Part shown: positions 18,445 to 29,714 of the stretch, piece by piece
Layout: every line of letters starts with the position of its first letter
Numbering within the stretch: the stretch's first letter is position 1
NCBI GenBank assembly: GCA_039583875.1
Contig: CM077159.1
Coordinates: 1,944,812 to 2,008,811, forward strand
Direction of reading: 5' to 3'
Length of the DNA stretch: 64,000 bases
DNA from: Platanthera guangdongensis
Lineage: Eukaryota > Streptophyta > Magnoliopsida > Asparagales > Orchidaceae
Notes under the pieces: model-generated
What the model saw: only the letters and a program-made list of their open reading frames with translations
Told to the model about the DNA's origin: nothing
Databases searched by the model: none
Program-made: the position numbers and the translations under genes

Positions 18445-19020
18445 GCTACGCGGCCTAGGACACGGGCGTGTCCAAGGACGTGTCTGGCTGGTGTTTTGGC
18501 CGTTTTCATCCCGAGAAGGACACGACTAGAAACACGGCTGGAAGACACGGGCATGTCATTGGACACGAGCGTATGCCTAACTGTTTCTATGCTCGTGTTC
18601 TCGTTCGACGACCGTGCAAGCCGATTGAGTTCGACGAATAGTGTTCGGGAGGAACACGCCAGGCGACACGGGCGTGGTGGGAGGGCGTGTCCCCCAGCAT
18701 TAGACGATTGTCGAACGACGCTCGACGATGGTCGAGTGACCCTCTGCGTTTGACGATCGACGATAGTTGCTCGATGATTTTTGAGTGACACGGGCGTGTG
18801 CATACCCGTGTCCATACCCATGTTCAGTTGGGTCGTGTCCGTTGTCGTGGCGGTTATATGTGACATGCCCCCTGCTCACATTCTTGTCGAGGATCCGACA
18901 CGGGCGTGTCGAGTGAGACACGGGCGTGTCTTAGCCTGTGTGAGTCTCTGTGTTCGACAGTCGTGCCTGGATCGAGGCACACGGCCTGGGACACGGCCGT
19001 GTGCCACGCCGTGTTCGGCC
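18445..19020. repeat. Palindrome array in C 5' LTR
   Basis: GACACGGGCGTGTC copies, CACACGGCCTGGGACACGG, and CGACGATCGTCGA-type palindromes, ending about 40 bases before the TATA box. Confidence 0.88.
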
Positions 19021-19062
19021 CAGGTTTGGGGATTTTTGAGCGGATCTGAGCCGTTTGTTTTC

Positions 19063-19070
19063 TTTAAATA
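19063..19070 (+). promoter_or_regulatory. TATA box of C 5' LTR
   Basis: TTTAAATA in TTCTTTAAATAAGATCC, kept at 63045-63052 in the 3' LTR. It sits between the array and the ATG exon. Confidence 0.6.
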
Positions 19071-19289
19071 AGATCCAACGGCCCAGATGATTTCCTGTTG
19101 TGTTAAGGCCGGGAACAAGGGAGTTAATCCTTCATTTCTCTCCAAGCTTTCTCTTTCCAAGGAGTTAGAGAGAGGAGGAAGAAGGAGGATTTCGGCCGCC
19201 GACAGAGCATCAGAGCACCATTTTGAGATGTGAGAGCGGATTCGTGGATGAAAGGTCGTTGTGAAGACTTCAATCAGTGTAGTTTTTCC

Positions 19290-19313
19290 ATGGCGCAAAA
19301 GCAGACTACAAGG
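19290..19313 (+). CDS. gag: Putative first coding exon of C gag, inside the 5' LTR
   Basis: ATG plus seven codons, MAQKQTTR, followed by GTAACG. Spliced to 20796 it reads ...TTR-AARSGAGQSE in phase 0. Only the first two codons, a Lys and the last Arg match the A1 exon, yet length, phase and donor are kept, which argues for coding use. Confidence 0.62.
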
Positions 19314-20575
19314 GTAACGATTCTAGACTTGAGCATGTGAAGCTCTTCCTTTCTGCATAGGGAATCCCGCTCCCGCGAGTGTGCGGTGAGTGCGTGGTGT
19401 TCCTTGGGGTTGATGTGAATAGTCCCCCTTGTGTTGCATATAGAGTCCATAATCAATGTACGTGCAGAGGCATTATGTGTGAAGCCTACCCGAACGTGTA
19501 TTGTCTGGATCAGTGATGTTGCATTTGATATGTTTTGCCGCAGAAGACTCCGTGCTTTGGGTTTCTTGGGTTTCTACGCTGTAGATTGCAGCAGGGATCC
19601 TTGGAGGTTAGCTCCAAGGTGCACCCGAAAAACTGAGCGGAATCGTTGTTCTGCTAACTTGGCGGTCAGGGAACCAGCCTTGAACATAACTGGGTTATGT
19701 GATTGTTTGGAAAAATGTTAGGATCCGAGAGTATCTTGGCTCGTGCATACATCTTAATGTGAACTATGCGGTTGAGCAACGTGCAAGTGGAATTGGACCT
19801 GGGCTATGTGGTTTGGTGTGAGAGACCCGAAAAGGGGACTGGCCGTTGGCATAGTCGGGAGCCTTAGACTAGACAGGGTTAGGAAGGCTAAAATGCTTAT
19901 GTTGTTGCCATCTTTGGGACGGTGGTGAAGACGCTGAAGTGTCAGGATTCACCGTTAATGTGCCCTGAGTGCACGGGGTGTTTGGATGTGCATGCCTACA
20001 CCTGTGGCGTAGTATGTTTTATATAATTGTTTACTGGGCTAACGATATGCAGGGAAAGAGCACCGCCGTCCCGAGTAATGGGTGGGTTTGTTATAATTTG
20101 GTCGGCTTTTGGCTGACCGTTGCTTTGTTTGCCACCGTGCGGTGGAATGTGCTTGCAGGTGCTATGGAGCCGAGTGTAAAATAGCGCGTTGGAGTCCATG
20201 TTGCCGTGCTGGCCCTCGAAGGCCGTAAAGTATAGCTATTTTTATTTTATCATGTGTTGCCGGCCTGCGAGACGATGCATGTAAGACACTATTTATTAAG
20301 TGAACTATTGTAAGGCCATAAGGCCATCTACCTTTTTAGTGTATTTGGGTTTCATTCCTGTGATGTGGAAGTGGACATTCATGATTATGGATTTAACTTT
20401 TGGGTTCTTTCAACTTTTAAAAGCTTTCGCTAGAATGCGCTGGGTAGGACGAGTAGTCTTAATTGGAATGTTTGAATATTCATATCTAAACCTTCTGATT
20501 GTCTGTCATATATGGCATCGGGTTCCAGCTGGACCTTCTATTATATGCCATGCGACAGATGGGGGTATTACAATT

Positions 20576-20587
20576 TGGTATCAGACT
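20576..20587 (+). promoter_or_regulatory. Primer binding site of C
   Basis: TGGTATCAGACT three bases after the LTR end; tRNA-iMet type as in A1. Confidence 0.85.
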
Positions 20588-20611
20588 TCTTGTTACGGTC
20601 AGGCTTAAACA

Positions 20612-20646
20612 AATTCGTGGGCGAATTCCTTTAAGGGGTGGTGAGC
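20612..20646 (+). promoter_or_regulatory. Leader stem-loop and purine tract of C
   Basis: AATTCGTGGGCGAATT then CCTTTAAGGGGTGGTGAGC, the same element as 6774-6810 in A1 and 54902 onward in A2. Confidence 0.6.
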
Positions 20647-20795
20647 ACATGTGTGCGTCATCGTTATAACATCAAAAGAACCTATGAATGTCCACTTAGG
20701 AATGAAAAATACTTTTGTTTTGTGGAATCTGAGTGTTCCAATGATTACTTTTAGCAATTTGGTTGTCGTCTAATCGTGTGTCATTGCTACTATAG

Positions 20796-21939
20796 GCAGC
20801 TAGGAGCGGTGCTGGTCAGTCAGAGTGTCCACAATCAGCGGAAAGTAGTGAACCAAGGGACGTGCCTACAACACCTCCTTCAGCGGAAACCATCAGGTTG
20901 GTGGCTGAGGCGGTATTTACAATGATAAAAGCCCAACCTGTAGCGTAAATGCATCGTGCACCTCCAGCGAATGAGCAAGAACCGGTTAGGGCGGCAGAGC
21001 CGAGAGTGGTGGAGCGCGCAGTAGTTGATCTGGTAGAGCCGAGGAGAGCTACGGAGAAGCATCTTAGGCATGTAATGGGCTTTCATCCCCCAGTATTTGA
21101 CGGGACTGGAATGCCAGCTCAAGCTCAGGACTGGCTCTCTACGATAAAGAGGGTTTTGACAGCCACATTAACTAAGGAGTGGAAGAAGACCACCATAAGT
21201 ACCTTTCTTTTGGCGGGTGAAGCGAGGCTGTGGTGGGATGAGTTGGAGTTTCATCTTCTAGTGGGAAGGCAACTTGCTGATGTGCAGATGGAGGAATTCT
21301 CTAGACTATTCTTGGCCAGATACCTACCCTCTGCTCAGAATCTTGAGATGGAGAACCAATATCTTGGGTTGACTGAAGGATCCAGAAGCGTGGACGAGTA
21401 CCTCCACGATTTTACACGGTTGGGTCGATATGCTGGGGCTATGTTTACGGAAGAGGAAAGGATGACCAACCGATTTTATGAGGATCTTCGTGGTGACCTA
21501 CAGTTACTCCTTGCTGGGCTTAAGGCGCAAGGCTTCCTAGCCTTGGTCAACTCAGCCCGGTCTTTGGAAAAGGTTGCGAAGAGGGTGCAGGAGAAAAAGG
21601 ACTCAGGAGAAAAGAAGGCAGAGTTCAAAGTGCCTAGTTCAAAGTCAGGATTCCGCAGAAGGAACAAGAAGCGGAGGAATTCGAACCCAGCCCCTTCGGC
21701 TGGTGCCTCGGGGGCAACTTTAAGTCGAGTCCCAGGAGCTTGCTACAACTGCGGGAAGACGGGGCATTTTGCTCGTGAGTGTTGGTGCGGACGTTCAAAG
21801 TCTGAGAGGAAGTCTGGAGCGACTTATGAGGATAAAGGGAAGGCGGTGGAGTCACCTGCATCCCATCATGCTCCAGCCCAGCCTAGAGTCTACAACCTTG
21901 GTCTGCAAGAGGCCATAAAGCAGGCGGACGTGGTGACAA
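20796..21939 (+). pseudogene. gag: gag body (exon 2) of C
   Basis: Open from the acceptor at 20796 except for one TAA at 20946-20948; after it the frame runs cleanly to 21939. It encodes HVMGFHPPVFDGTGMP, GEARLWWDELEFHLL near 21220-21260, VDEYLHDFTRLGRYAG near 21390, RFYEDLRGDLQLLLAG and the knuckle CYNCGKTGHFAREC near 21742-21783. The end joins pol by a 76-bp intron. By resemblance to A1/A2 it is the same Gag family at clearly lower identity. Confidence 0.9.
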
Positions 21940-22015
21940 GTATGAGTTAAATTACAATGGTTTAACTTTTATAGTGTTACCTTTGTATTTTTTAGCTTAC
22001 TTTCGTTGGTGCTAG
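21940..22015 (+). other. Putative 76-bp intron 2 between gag and pol of C
   Basis: Donor GACAA|GTATGAGTT at 21940, acceptor GGTGCTAG at 22015. Join reads VVT-S-FVLIFRFLARALFDMG in frame. A closer AG at 21995 would lead to a stop. Retention stops Gag after VTSMS. Confidence 0.68.
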
Positions 22016-23056
22016 GCTTTGTGTTGATCTTTAGGTTTCTGGCGAGAGCCCTGTTTGACATGGGAGCATCGCATTACTTCTTGTCCGAAAAATTCATATC
22101 GCACATCGGGGTTTATTCCTCGATGGCAAAAGACAAGTTGGATGTGTTATTGCCCAATGGGTGCTCAATGCGCGCGGATAGGATCTGCGTAGTGAAGATT
22201 CGGATTGGAGACCAGTAGTTTGATTTGCGAGCGTTGATTCTATCATTAGTGGAGTTCGGCATAATCTTCGGTATGGATTGGCTCTCAGAGCAGGTGCATG
22301 CATTGATTGCAACCGTAAGGAAGTTAAGTTGTGTCTGAACACTGATCGCGAGTCTACTTTTGCGGGCATGAAGGGGTCGGGTAAGATTTTGACGTCAGCT
22401 CTTCAGGTGATCAAGACAGTTCGGTCTGGCGCAGAGCTGTTTGTCACGTTAGTGCAGACATCGATGCCTAAGCCTAGTTTGGACAGCATCCCAGTTGTGT
22501 CTGAGTATCCCGATGTGTTTCCAGAAGATCTCCCAGGAGCTCCTCCTCAGCGGGAGATATACTTTACTATAGAGCTGGTACCGGGTGCCAAACCGGTGTC
22601 ACGCTCCCCCTATCGGATAACGCCAAAGGAGATGGCGGAGTTGAAGGTGTAACTGCAGGAGTTGGTAGAGCAAGGTTATGTGCGTCCATGTTTGTCGCCT
22701 TGGAGCGCACCGGTTCTTTTCGTTAAGAAGAAAGATGGGAGTTTGCGGCTTTGTATCGACTACCGAGAATTGAACAAGCTTACAGAAAAGAATAAGTATC
22801 CGATTCTGAGGATTGACGATCTATTTGATCAGTTGGTTGGGTCAACGGTATATTAGAAGTTGGATCTGAAATCCGGTTACTACCAGTTGAGAATAAGGGA
22901 GAGCCACATCCCAAAGACATCATTCAGTACGCCGTTTGTGCATTACGAGTTCACGGTCATGCCGTTTGTTTTGACCAATGCGCCATCCGTGTTTATGGAT
23001 CTGATGAACAGGATGTTCAGAGAGTACCTAGATCATTTCGTGAGAGTATTTATCAA
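22016..23056 (+). pseudogene. pol: pol of C, piece 1: protease and RT N-terminal half
   Basis: Protease has the active site altered to LFDMGAS (Thr to Met at 22060). RT follows ([29 protein letters not shown] near 22690-22780). In-frame stops are TAG 22216-22218, TAA 22650-22652 and TAG 22854-22856, with a frame change near 22290. The piece ends in the catalytic motif (VFI near 23056), where T is inserted; piece 2 resumes with FINDILVYS, so the first catalytic Asp is Asn. Confidence 0.9.
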
Positions 23057-23082
23057 AGAAGTCAACGCTGTCTACTCGGCGT

Positions 23083-24649
23083 CCTAACTCAAGTGAGTAG
23101 GCGGAAAAATAAAGAAAGAAAATTACAAGTCCTACTCAAATGAGTAGGCGGGAAATGAAAACGATGCGCCGTTTAACCTTTAATGAGTAAGCGGAAATAA
23201 ATGCACACAAACACACAAACTCTATATGAATTGAACAAAGCATCAAAACATTATTCTCATACACTCACACACACAAATTAAAAGCAAAATGAAAGTTACC
23301 TAAAAATTAAAACATCTACTTTTTATGCTTAGGTTTTGCCAAAAACAAATAAAAAGAACAAAATGAAATTTTTAGAGAACCAAAGTTTTTTCAAAACAAA
23401 TTAAAAACCAAAGTTCTTGGAAAATTAAAATTACAAGATTTTCATTCTTATGTTTTCATTAAAGTGGTAAAAAGTGAAGAAGAAAATGAAAAGAACAAAC
23501 AAAAAAAAGTTTTTACAATCCTACAAAAAAACTAAGAAAAGAACATAAAATTCACTTTCAAATCTCTTTTATAAATACATAAGTATGAAATAATAAAAAA
23601 AAACATTAAGGAAGAGCATGTTGAAGATGAGATAACCACATCATACCATGCTTGAAAATGAAATCTACTACAAAACCTATCATGAAGACAAGTTAAAAAC
23701 ATGACTATTAAACATGTTACACTCATACACACACACACACACAATTTTCATAAAGAGAAAAATAAAGGTGAAACTAAGGATAAAATGAGAAGAAAAGTGG
23801 GCACATGAGTTCATTCCAAAGCCAAATAAGAAGAGAAAAGCTAACATTTTTATTGATTAATGGAAACGATTACAAAGCTATTACAAAGCTAAAAGATAAA
23901 GCAAAGCAAAACATGAAAGGAAGGGGGGGGGGAAATCTCCTTACATAGCACTAGAATCACTGATGCAGCCCACAAAAAATACTAAAGTGGCTCAAAAATG
24001 TGAACCCTTGGACCTTAGAGAAATGGGCAATTTATAGGCAAAAAAATTCTAAGTACACGCCCTCCGACACGGGCGTGTCGGGGGTGCGTGTCACTACTAT
24101 TCATGATGGCGGCCGACGATTGGACAGGAAAGTTGACTTCGCGCTGAGTTCGAGGATGTCACGCCCCATGTCACGGGCGTGACGCTGGGCGTGTCGGGGA
24201 GGTAGAACCGGGCTCGGGTTGCGTCAAAAGTCTTCGGCAGCATCTTGTCGGGCCAGGTGGTGAAGTCATGCCCAAGGTCACGGGCGTGACTCTGGGCGTG
24301 TCGGTTGGTGTCGACACTCGATGAATGTCGAGTGGAAAGTGTCGAGTTGAAATCGTCGAGCTAAGCTTGAGTCACGCCCTAGGTCACGTGCGTGACTCTG
24401 GGCGTGTCGCAGGTTCGACGATCGTTGAACTGAATTCGTCGAGTGGAGAGGACACATGCTTATGTCACGCCCCATGTTAGGTGACACGGGCGTGACACCA
24501 GGCGTGCCAAGCTTTTTACTTCAGAAATTTGCAACTTCACGGAATTTGAGCTGTCACGCCCTGGTCACGGGCGTGATCCAAATGACACGGACATGTACTG
24601 CCCAATTTTGGCACATTTTGGAATGTTTCTGAAAAATAAAATAAAACAA
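23083..24649 (-). repeat. Left, truncated LTR copy of T
   Basis: Nearly identical to about 26018-27592, including CA microsatellites, an A-rich stretch, TATA (minus, 24031-24036) and the CACGGGCGTG array at 24053-24590. Identity stops at ATAAAACAA (24649 against 27592). The segment 23057-23082 is of uncertain origin. Confidence 0.8.
24053..24590. repeat. Palindrome array in the left T LTR
   Basis: GTCACGGGCGTGAC, GACACGGGCGTGTC and GTCGACACTCGATGAATGTCGAG-like inverted repeats. On the minus strand it lies just upstream of the TATA box. Confidence 0.85.
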
Positions 24650-24763
24650 AATAAACTCTTTTTTTTATTTTATTTAAAATAAAGTTTTTAGTTTTTTTTA
24701 GTTTATAGAAAAAAAAGTAAAAGTAATAGACTCCGGAATTCGAAATAGCAACTCGAAGAGATT

Positions 24764-24780
24764 CCCCGGCAACGGCGCCA
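24764..24780 (-). promoter_or_regulatory. Primer binding site of T (Tat/Athila type)
   Basis: Minus-strand TGGCGCCGTTGCCGGGG, nine bases after the LTR end. This site is standard for Tat/Athila plant Gypsy elements and separates T from the chromoviruses around it. Confidence 0.9.
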
Positions 24781-25769
24781 AAAACTTGATGTGCCCGCAA
24801 ACAGACTCTTACTGTGGTTGGTTCGGTGAGTTAATCGCCGCGGGCTTGCTAGATGAGGCAAGTGCACCTATCGCAGGTAGTACTCGATATTCGGGGGAAT
24901 ACCGAGGTTGTATTGTTCTCGGGATCGTGTTGACTATTCTTACTCCTCCGGGAGGACTATTATTTTACTGAAAGTAAGGTGGATGTTTTAATTAAGTAAA
25001 GACGGAAAAAGTAAAGGAGTGAAAAAAAACGATTTAGAAAATATTCGATGAAGGGTTAACGCTCGGCATCGAATCAGGTTAAGACTAAAATAATTTTTAA
25101 TAATTATAGGACTTAGTTTTCAAATTAATAAAAGGCAACTTGGCCATGGAGGTTCCACAAATGTGAGCTCACCTTGCTATAGGGATATCGCTCACCTGAA
25201 TGTTAAGACTATTCGACCGAACGTTAGTCCGACGAAGGATTCCTCTTAACGCCCGCTTTACGCTAAGAACCCCGCTATTGGGTGGGGAACCCAATCCGGT
25301 AGAATTACGCTTGTCCTCTCTCGAGGGTATGCACGCAACTCTATTTACCCAGGGGTGATCTGTCCATACGCACGGCCTCTCGGCTAGCTAGTGTATGGAT
25401 AACGGAAATAGGGCCCACACATCGATTTGTGCTCCTACGCGTCGTTAACCCGGGGTAAACCTTAAGTTCTTAAATTAAAATGAAAATAAAGAGCTTCAAT
25501 TATTACAAATTATTTTAAATGTCCCAATGCTCTTCGATGCCGAGGCTAAAAACGATTAGCCACACATCGGTATGGGGACGGCTTTATAATTTAATGCTGC
25601 GCTAGTTCGAAATTAAACGCTAAATGATTATAAGAAGAGGACATAAAAAAAACAAACATTTAGAAAGCTGAAAAGTTAGCTAAAACAAGAACTCACGCAC
25701 ACTCCAAATTATAAATAAAACAGAAACTAAGTTACACATAAAAGAAATTTGCATAATTGAAATTGCAAG

Positions 25770-26110
25770 TCCCACTCAAACGAGTGGAGGCGGGAAATAA
25801 AAGCTGAAATTGCAAGTCCTACTCAAACGAGTAGGACTAAAATGAAAGCGAGTCCTACTCAAATGAGTAGGAGAAAATAAATGCGATTACAGGGCTTTCT
25901 CAAATATTTACAGGGAGATAAAGATACGTCATTTAACTCGAACGAGTAGGCGAAAATAAATGCGAGTACAAGTCCTACTCAAACGAGTAGGCGGGAAATA
26001 AATTCCGTCCATTTAACTCAAGTGAGTAGACGGAAAAATAATGAAAGAAAATTACAAGTCCTACTCAAACGAGTAGGCGGGAAATGAAAACGATGCGCCG
26101 TTTAACCCTT
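25770..26110. repeat. Minisatellite of CCTACTC/GAGTAGG palindromes
   Basis: About seven imperfect units, each with CCTACTCAAACGAGTAGG (7-base arms) followed by CGGGAAATAAA-like spacer. Individual units differ at the AAAC loop (AAAT, AAGT). Confidence 0.8.
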
Positions 26111-26960
26111 AACGAGTAGGCGGAAATAAATGCACACAAACACACACACTCTATATGAATTGAACAAAGCATCAAAACATTATTCTCATACACTCACACA
26201 CACAAATTAAAAGCAAAATGAAAGTTACCTAAAAATTAAAACATCTACTTTTTTATGCTTAGGTTTTTCCAAAAAACAAATAAAAAGAACAAAATGAAAT
26301 TTTTAGAGAACAAAAGTTTTTTCAAAACAAATTAAAAACCAAAGTTCTTGGAAAATTAAAAATACAAGATTTCCATTCTTATGTTTTCATAAAAGTGATA
26401 AAAAAGTGAAGAAGAAAATGAAAAGAACAAACAAAAAAAAAGGTTTTACAATCCTACAAAAAAACTAGGAAAAGAAAATAAAATTCACTTTCAAATCTCT
26501 TTTATAAATACATAAGTATGAAATAATAAAAAAAAACATTAAGGAAGAGCATGTTGAAGATGAGATAACCACATCATACCATGCTTGGAAATGAAATCTA
26601 CTACAAAACCTATCATGAAGACAAGTTAAAAACATGACTATTAAAAATGTTACACTCATACACACACACACACTTTTCATAAAGAGAAAAACAAAGGTGA
26701 AACTAAGGATAAAATGAGAAGAAAAGTGGGCACATGAGTTCATTCCAAAGCCAAATAAGAAGAGAAAAGCTAACATTTTTATTGATTAAAGGAAACGATT
26801 ACAAAGCTATTATAAAGCTAAAAGATAAAGCAAAGCAAAACATGAAAGGAAGGGGGGGGGGGGAATCTCCTTACATAGCACTAGAATCACGGATGCAGCC
26901 CACAAAAAACACTAAAGTGGCTCAAAAATGTGAACCCTTGGACCTTACAGAAATGGGCAA

Positions 26961-26966
26961 TTTATA
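26961..26966 (-). promoter_or_regulatory. TATA box of the T LTR
   Basis: Minus strand CCTATAAATTGCCC about 25 bases downstream of the palindrome array. The relic LTR has CCTATAAATTGC at the same place. Confidence 0.55.
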
Positions 26967-26989
26967 GGCAAAAAAATTCTAAGTACACG

Positions 26990-27540
26990 CCCTCCGACAC
27001 GGGCATGTCGGGGGGGGGGGGGGGGGGGCGTGTCACTACTATTCATGATGGCGGCCAACGATTGGACAGGAAAGTTGACTTCGGGCCGAGTTCGAGGATG
27101 TCACGCCCCAGGTCACGGGCGTGACGCTGGGCATGTCGGGGAGGTAAAACTGGGTGCGGGTTGCGTCAAAAGTCTTCGGCAGCATCTTGTCAGGCCAGGT
27201 GATGAAGTCACGCCCAAGGTCACGGGCGTGACTCTGGGCGTGTCTGTTGGTGTCGACACTCGATGAATGTCGAGCGGAAAGTGTCGAGTTGAAATCATCG
27301 AGCTAAGCTTGAGTCACGCCCTAGGTCACGGGCGTGACTCTGGGCGTGTCGCGGGTTTGACGATCGTTGAACTGAATTCGTCGAGTGGAGAGGACACAGG
27401 CTTATGTCACGCCCCGTGTTAGGTGACACGGGTGTGACACCAGGCATGTCAAGCTTTTTTACTTCAGAAATTTGCAACTTCACGGAATTTGAGCTGTCAC
27501 GCCCTAGTCATGGGCATGATCCAAATGACACAGGCGTGTA
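26990..27540. repeat. Palindrome array in the full T LTR, with a G19 run
   Basis: Copy of the array at 24053-24590. At 27010-27028 it has 19 consecutive G, where the left copy has GGGGGTG. Confidence 0.85.
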
Positions 27541-27709
27541 CTGCCCAATTTTGACAGATTTTGGAATGTTTCTGAAAAATAAAATAAAACAAGTTAGTAG
27601 TAAATTTACAAAAATAGGAGCATTTTATTGAACAAAAAAAGTAAAAACGATGAAAATAAATGAAAACGACTAAATTAATGTGTACAAAAATACGTATATT
27701 TACAGTTCA

Positions 27710-28493
27710 TCAATGATATCCTGGTGTACTCGCAGTGCGAGGAGGATCACTACAATCATCTACACATGGTGTTGGAGACGTTGAGGAGGAATCAGTTATA
27801 TGCTAAGTTCTCCAAGTGTGAATTCTGGTTATCCTCGATAGAATTTCTTGGTCATGTTGTTAGTGGAGAAGGAATAGCCGTGGATTCAGCGAAGATAGTG
27901 GCGATACGGGAGTGGCCTACTTTGACTACATTGTCGGAGGTACGGAGCTTTCTGGGGCTTGCTGGCTACTACAGGCACTTCGTAGAGAACTTCTCGCGGA
28001 TAGCGCTACAACTCACGACTTTGACTAGGAAGAATCAGAAGTTTGTGTGGTCTTCGGAGTGCGAACAATCTTTTGAAGAGTTGAAGAGGCGGTTGACTAC
28101 AACGCCTATTTTATGTTCGCCCAGTGGAACTAAGGGGTTTAAAATCTATAATGATGCTTCGGGCAGTGGTTTGGGCTGTGTTCTGCTACAGCATGGGAGA
28201 GTGATATCCTATGGTTCACGACAATTGAAGGCTCACGAGAGAAATTATCCGGTCCATGACTTGGAGTTAGCGTCCGTGATATTTGCTTTAAAGCTATGGA
28301 GACACTATCTGTATGGTGTGAAGGTTGATATTTACACCAATCTTAAGAGATTGAAGTACCTGTTGGACCAAAAAGATCTGAACATGAGGCAGCGGAGGTG
28401 GATGTAGTTCTTAGGGGACTACACCTTCAAGATACATTATGTGCCTGGGAAGGGAAATGCAGTGGCGGATGCATTGAGTCGCAGGACTCCGGC
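27710..28493 (+). pseudogene. pol: pol of C, piece 2: RT C-terminal half and RNase H
   Basis: Continues the RT from FINDILVYS through [33 protein letters not shown] and RNase H ([15 protein letters not shown] near 28153-28200, [21 protein letters not shown]). TAG at 28405-28407 interrupts it. The expected RNase H motif [10 protein letters not shown] reads [10 protein letters not shown], so a catalytic Asp is lost. Ends ALSRRTPA where B is inserted. Confidence 0.92.
28489..28493. repeat. Target site duplication of B, left (CCGGC)
   Basis: CCGGC precedes B; CTGGC follows at 51256-51260. Four of five bases agree, the difference being C/T. Confidence 0.75.
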
Positions 28494-29696
28494 TGATGGC
28501 GCGGCCCCTCCAACACTTCCTGATGATGACCCGGTTGCTGCGGCCCCTCCAACACTTCCTGATGATGACCTGGTTGCTGCGGCGCAACAAGTTAAAGATT
28601 TGCGGCGTCATGACAACGCCACGGACGCTAACGGAAAGCTGCGATACAACCTCCGTCCGCGGCGCGCAAAGCTTGCTTAATAATTCTACTTAGTTTTATT
28701 TTAATTGCTTAAAACATTTGGCTTGTATTATTTTTATTTTCATGTTGGTGTGCTATTAAACCCTTGGTGTGTATGTAACCGCCCGGATGGATGAGATTTC
28801 ATCTCCATCATGGATGGTTGGATCTCTTTTGTAACTCCTATTTAAAGGAGGCTATTATGATGAGTTATACATTGGAAAAAGAAACCTAAAGAAACCCCTT
28901 GAGGAATTTCGGCCACCATGGTGAAAGCCATAGCCACCTCCTCCCCTTTGGTGTGAAGCCAAGCCTTGCCTCCTCCATCCCCGTTCGGTGCGACTCCGGC
29001 GTGGCTTCTCTCGGTGCGACTCCGTGGAAGAAGGAAGCAGCCCCCTTCGGTGTGAAACCGGTGGAACCGTGGAGAGAGTGATTCTCCCACAAATATTGTG
29101 TGATCTTCTTCTTGGTTGGGTAATCTCTTCCCTATCTTTGTGTTTCTTGCTGTGAGAATTTTGTGGAGGTTATTCATCCGTCTTTTCCGCGATTTTAAAG
29201 TGTTTTTCGCTTGCAAATCTGAATCGAACGTTGTTATTGACCCTCTTGTTTTCCGGATTGGAAGATCCGCTAGAGAACAAACTAGGCCAAGCCTTGACTT
29301 GTTCTCCAAGATTGGGCACGCTATGGTGCTAACAAGGGAGTTAATCTCAACTTGTTCTTGATCCCTCCTTATCGTTTACCGCCGCTCCTAAATATATTTT
29401 GCTGCGAATGACGGCTTATTGTGAAAAGAATAGATGCTTGTGTAGGTGCGGTGAGACGTGTGCTTGTTGGAGAGGTAGGTCCTAAGGTCGTGGTATCGAG
29501 TCCGGCTAGGCGCGAGTTGTGTGCTTGTTGGAGAGTAGGTCCTAAGGACGTTGTATCGAGTCCCGTTTTTTTTGAGAGCCAACCGACCCCTTTTCGTTCG
29601 CTTTAGGTTGGAGCACTCTCTTATTTTTTTCTATGTTCTGTGATGGGTACCCGCCATTAGCGTAAGCACGTCCATCTCACAAACATCCCTACACCA
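28494..29696 (+). repeat. 5' LTR of B (1203 bp)
   Basis: Begins TGATGGCGCGGCCCC, ends CCCTACACCA. The first 187 bases encode the pol C-terminus in the 3' copy. It contains a tandem 39-bp duplication (28501-28578), a TATTTAAA box (28839-28846), TTCGGTGYGA direct repeats (about 28970-29060) and a tandem duplication of about 65 bp at 29450-29570. Confidence 0.93.
28839..28846 (+). promoter_or_regulatory. TATA-like box of B 5' LTR
   Basis: TATTTAAA in ACTCCTATTTAAAGGAGG, also at 50396-50403 in the 3' LTR. It sits inside a 6-base inverted repeat CTCCTA...AGGAG. Confidence 0.45.
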
Positions 29697-29699
29697 ATT

Positions 29700-29714
29700 T
29701 GGTATCAGAGGCGG
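29700..29714 (+). promoter_or_regulatory. Primer binding site of B
   Basis: TGGTATCAGAGGCGG three bases after the LTR end; tRNA-iMet type. The leader 29715-29967 shows nothing further. Confidence 0.85.

Larger units (their letters stand above)
18380..20572 (+). repeat. 5' LTR of C (2193 bp)
   Basis: Begins TGTAACACCCCGAAAATTG and ends GGGGGTATTACA. Contains the palindrome array, TATA box at 19063, start exon at 19290 and a donor. The partner begins at 62362. The rest holds no supported gene. Confidence 0.93.
19314..20795 (+). other. Putative 1482-bp intron 1 of C
   Basis: Donor AGG|GTAACG at 19314; acceptor TGCTACTATAG ending at 20795 with a TCTAAT branch-like motif upstream. The acceptor's TAG is in frame with gag, so Gag cannot be read from upstream without splicing. 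Confidence 0.58.
23057..27709 (-). mobile_element. Element T: minus-strand Tat/Athila-type LTR element with almost no internal region
   Basis: On the minus strand: LTR 27709-24790, primer site 24780-24764, about 115 bp of internal sequence, then a second LTR-like copy (about 24649-23083) that lacks the first 117 bp and the last 1.2 kb of the full LTR. Elements this reduced are non-autonomous. It splits the C RT. Because the left LTR end is missing, a target duplication cannot be confirmed; ATCAA occurs at 23052-23056 and 27709-27713. No coding region is present. Confidence 0.75.
24790..27709 (-). repeat. Full LTR of T (2920 bp)
   Basis: Minus strand begins TGAACTGTAAATACG at 27709 and ends GGGCACA at 24790. 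It contains the array (27540-26990), TATA box (26966-26961), CA repeats, palindromic minisatellite units (25770-26110) and a GC-richer end. No gene is supported. Confidence 0.8.

Noticed and set aside
24786..24971. 61-codon frame beginning in the T LTR end
   Set aside because: Spans the LTR boundary next to the primer site; no conservation to test and no domain.
28842..29309. 155-codon minus frame in B LTR, repeated at 50412-50867
   Set aside because: Duplicated with the LTR, antisense to the element, no domain.
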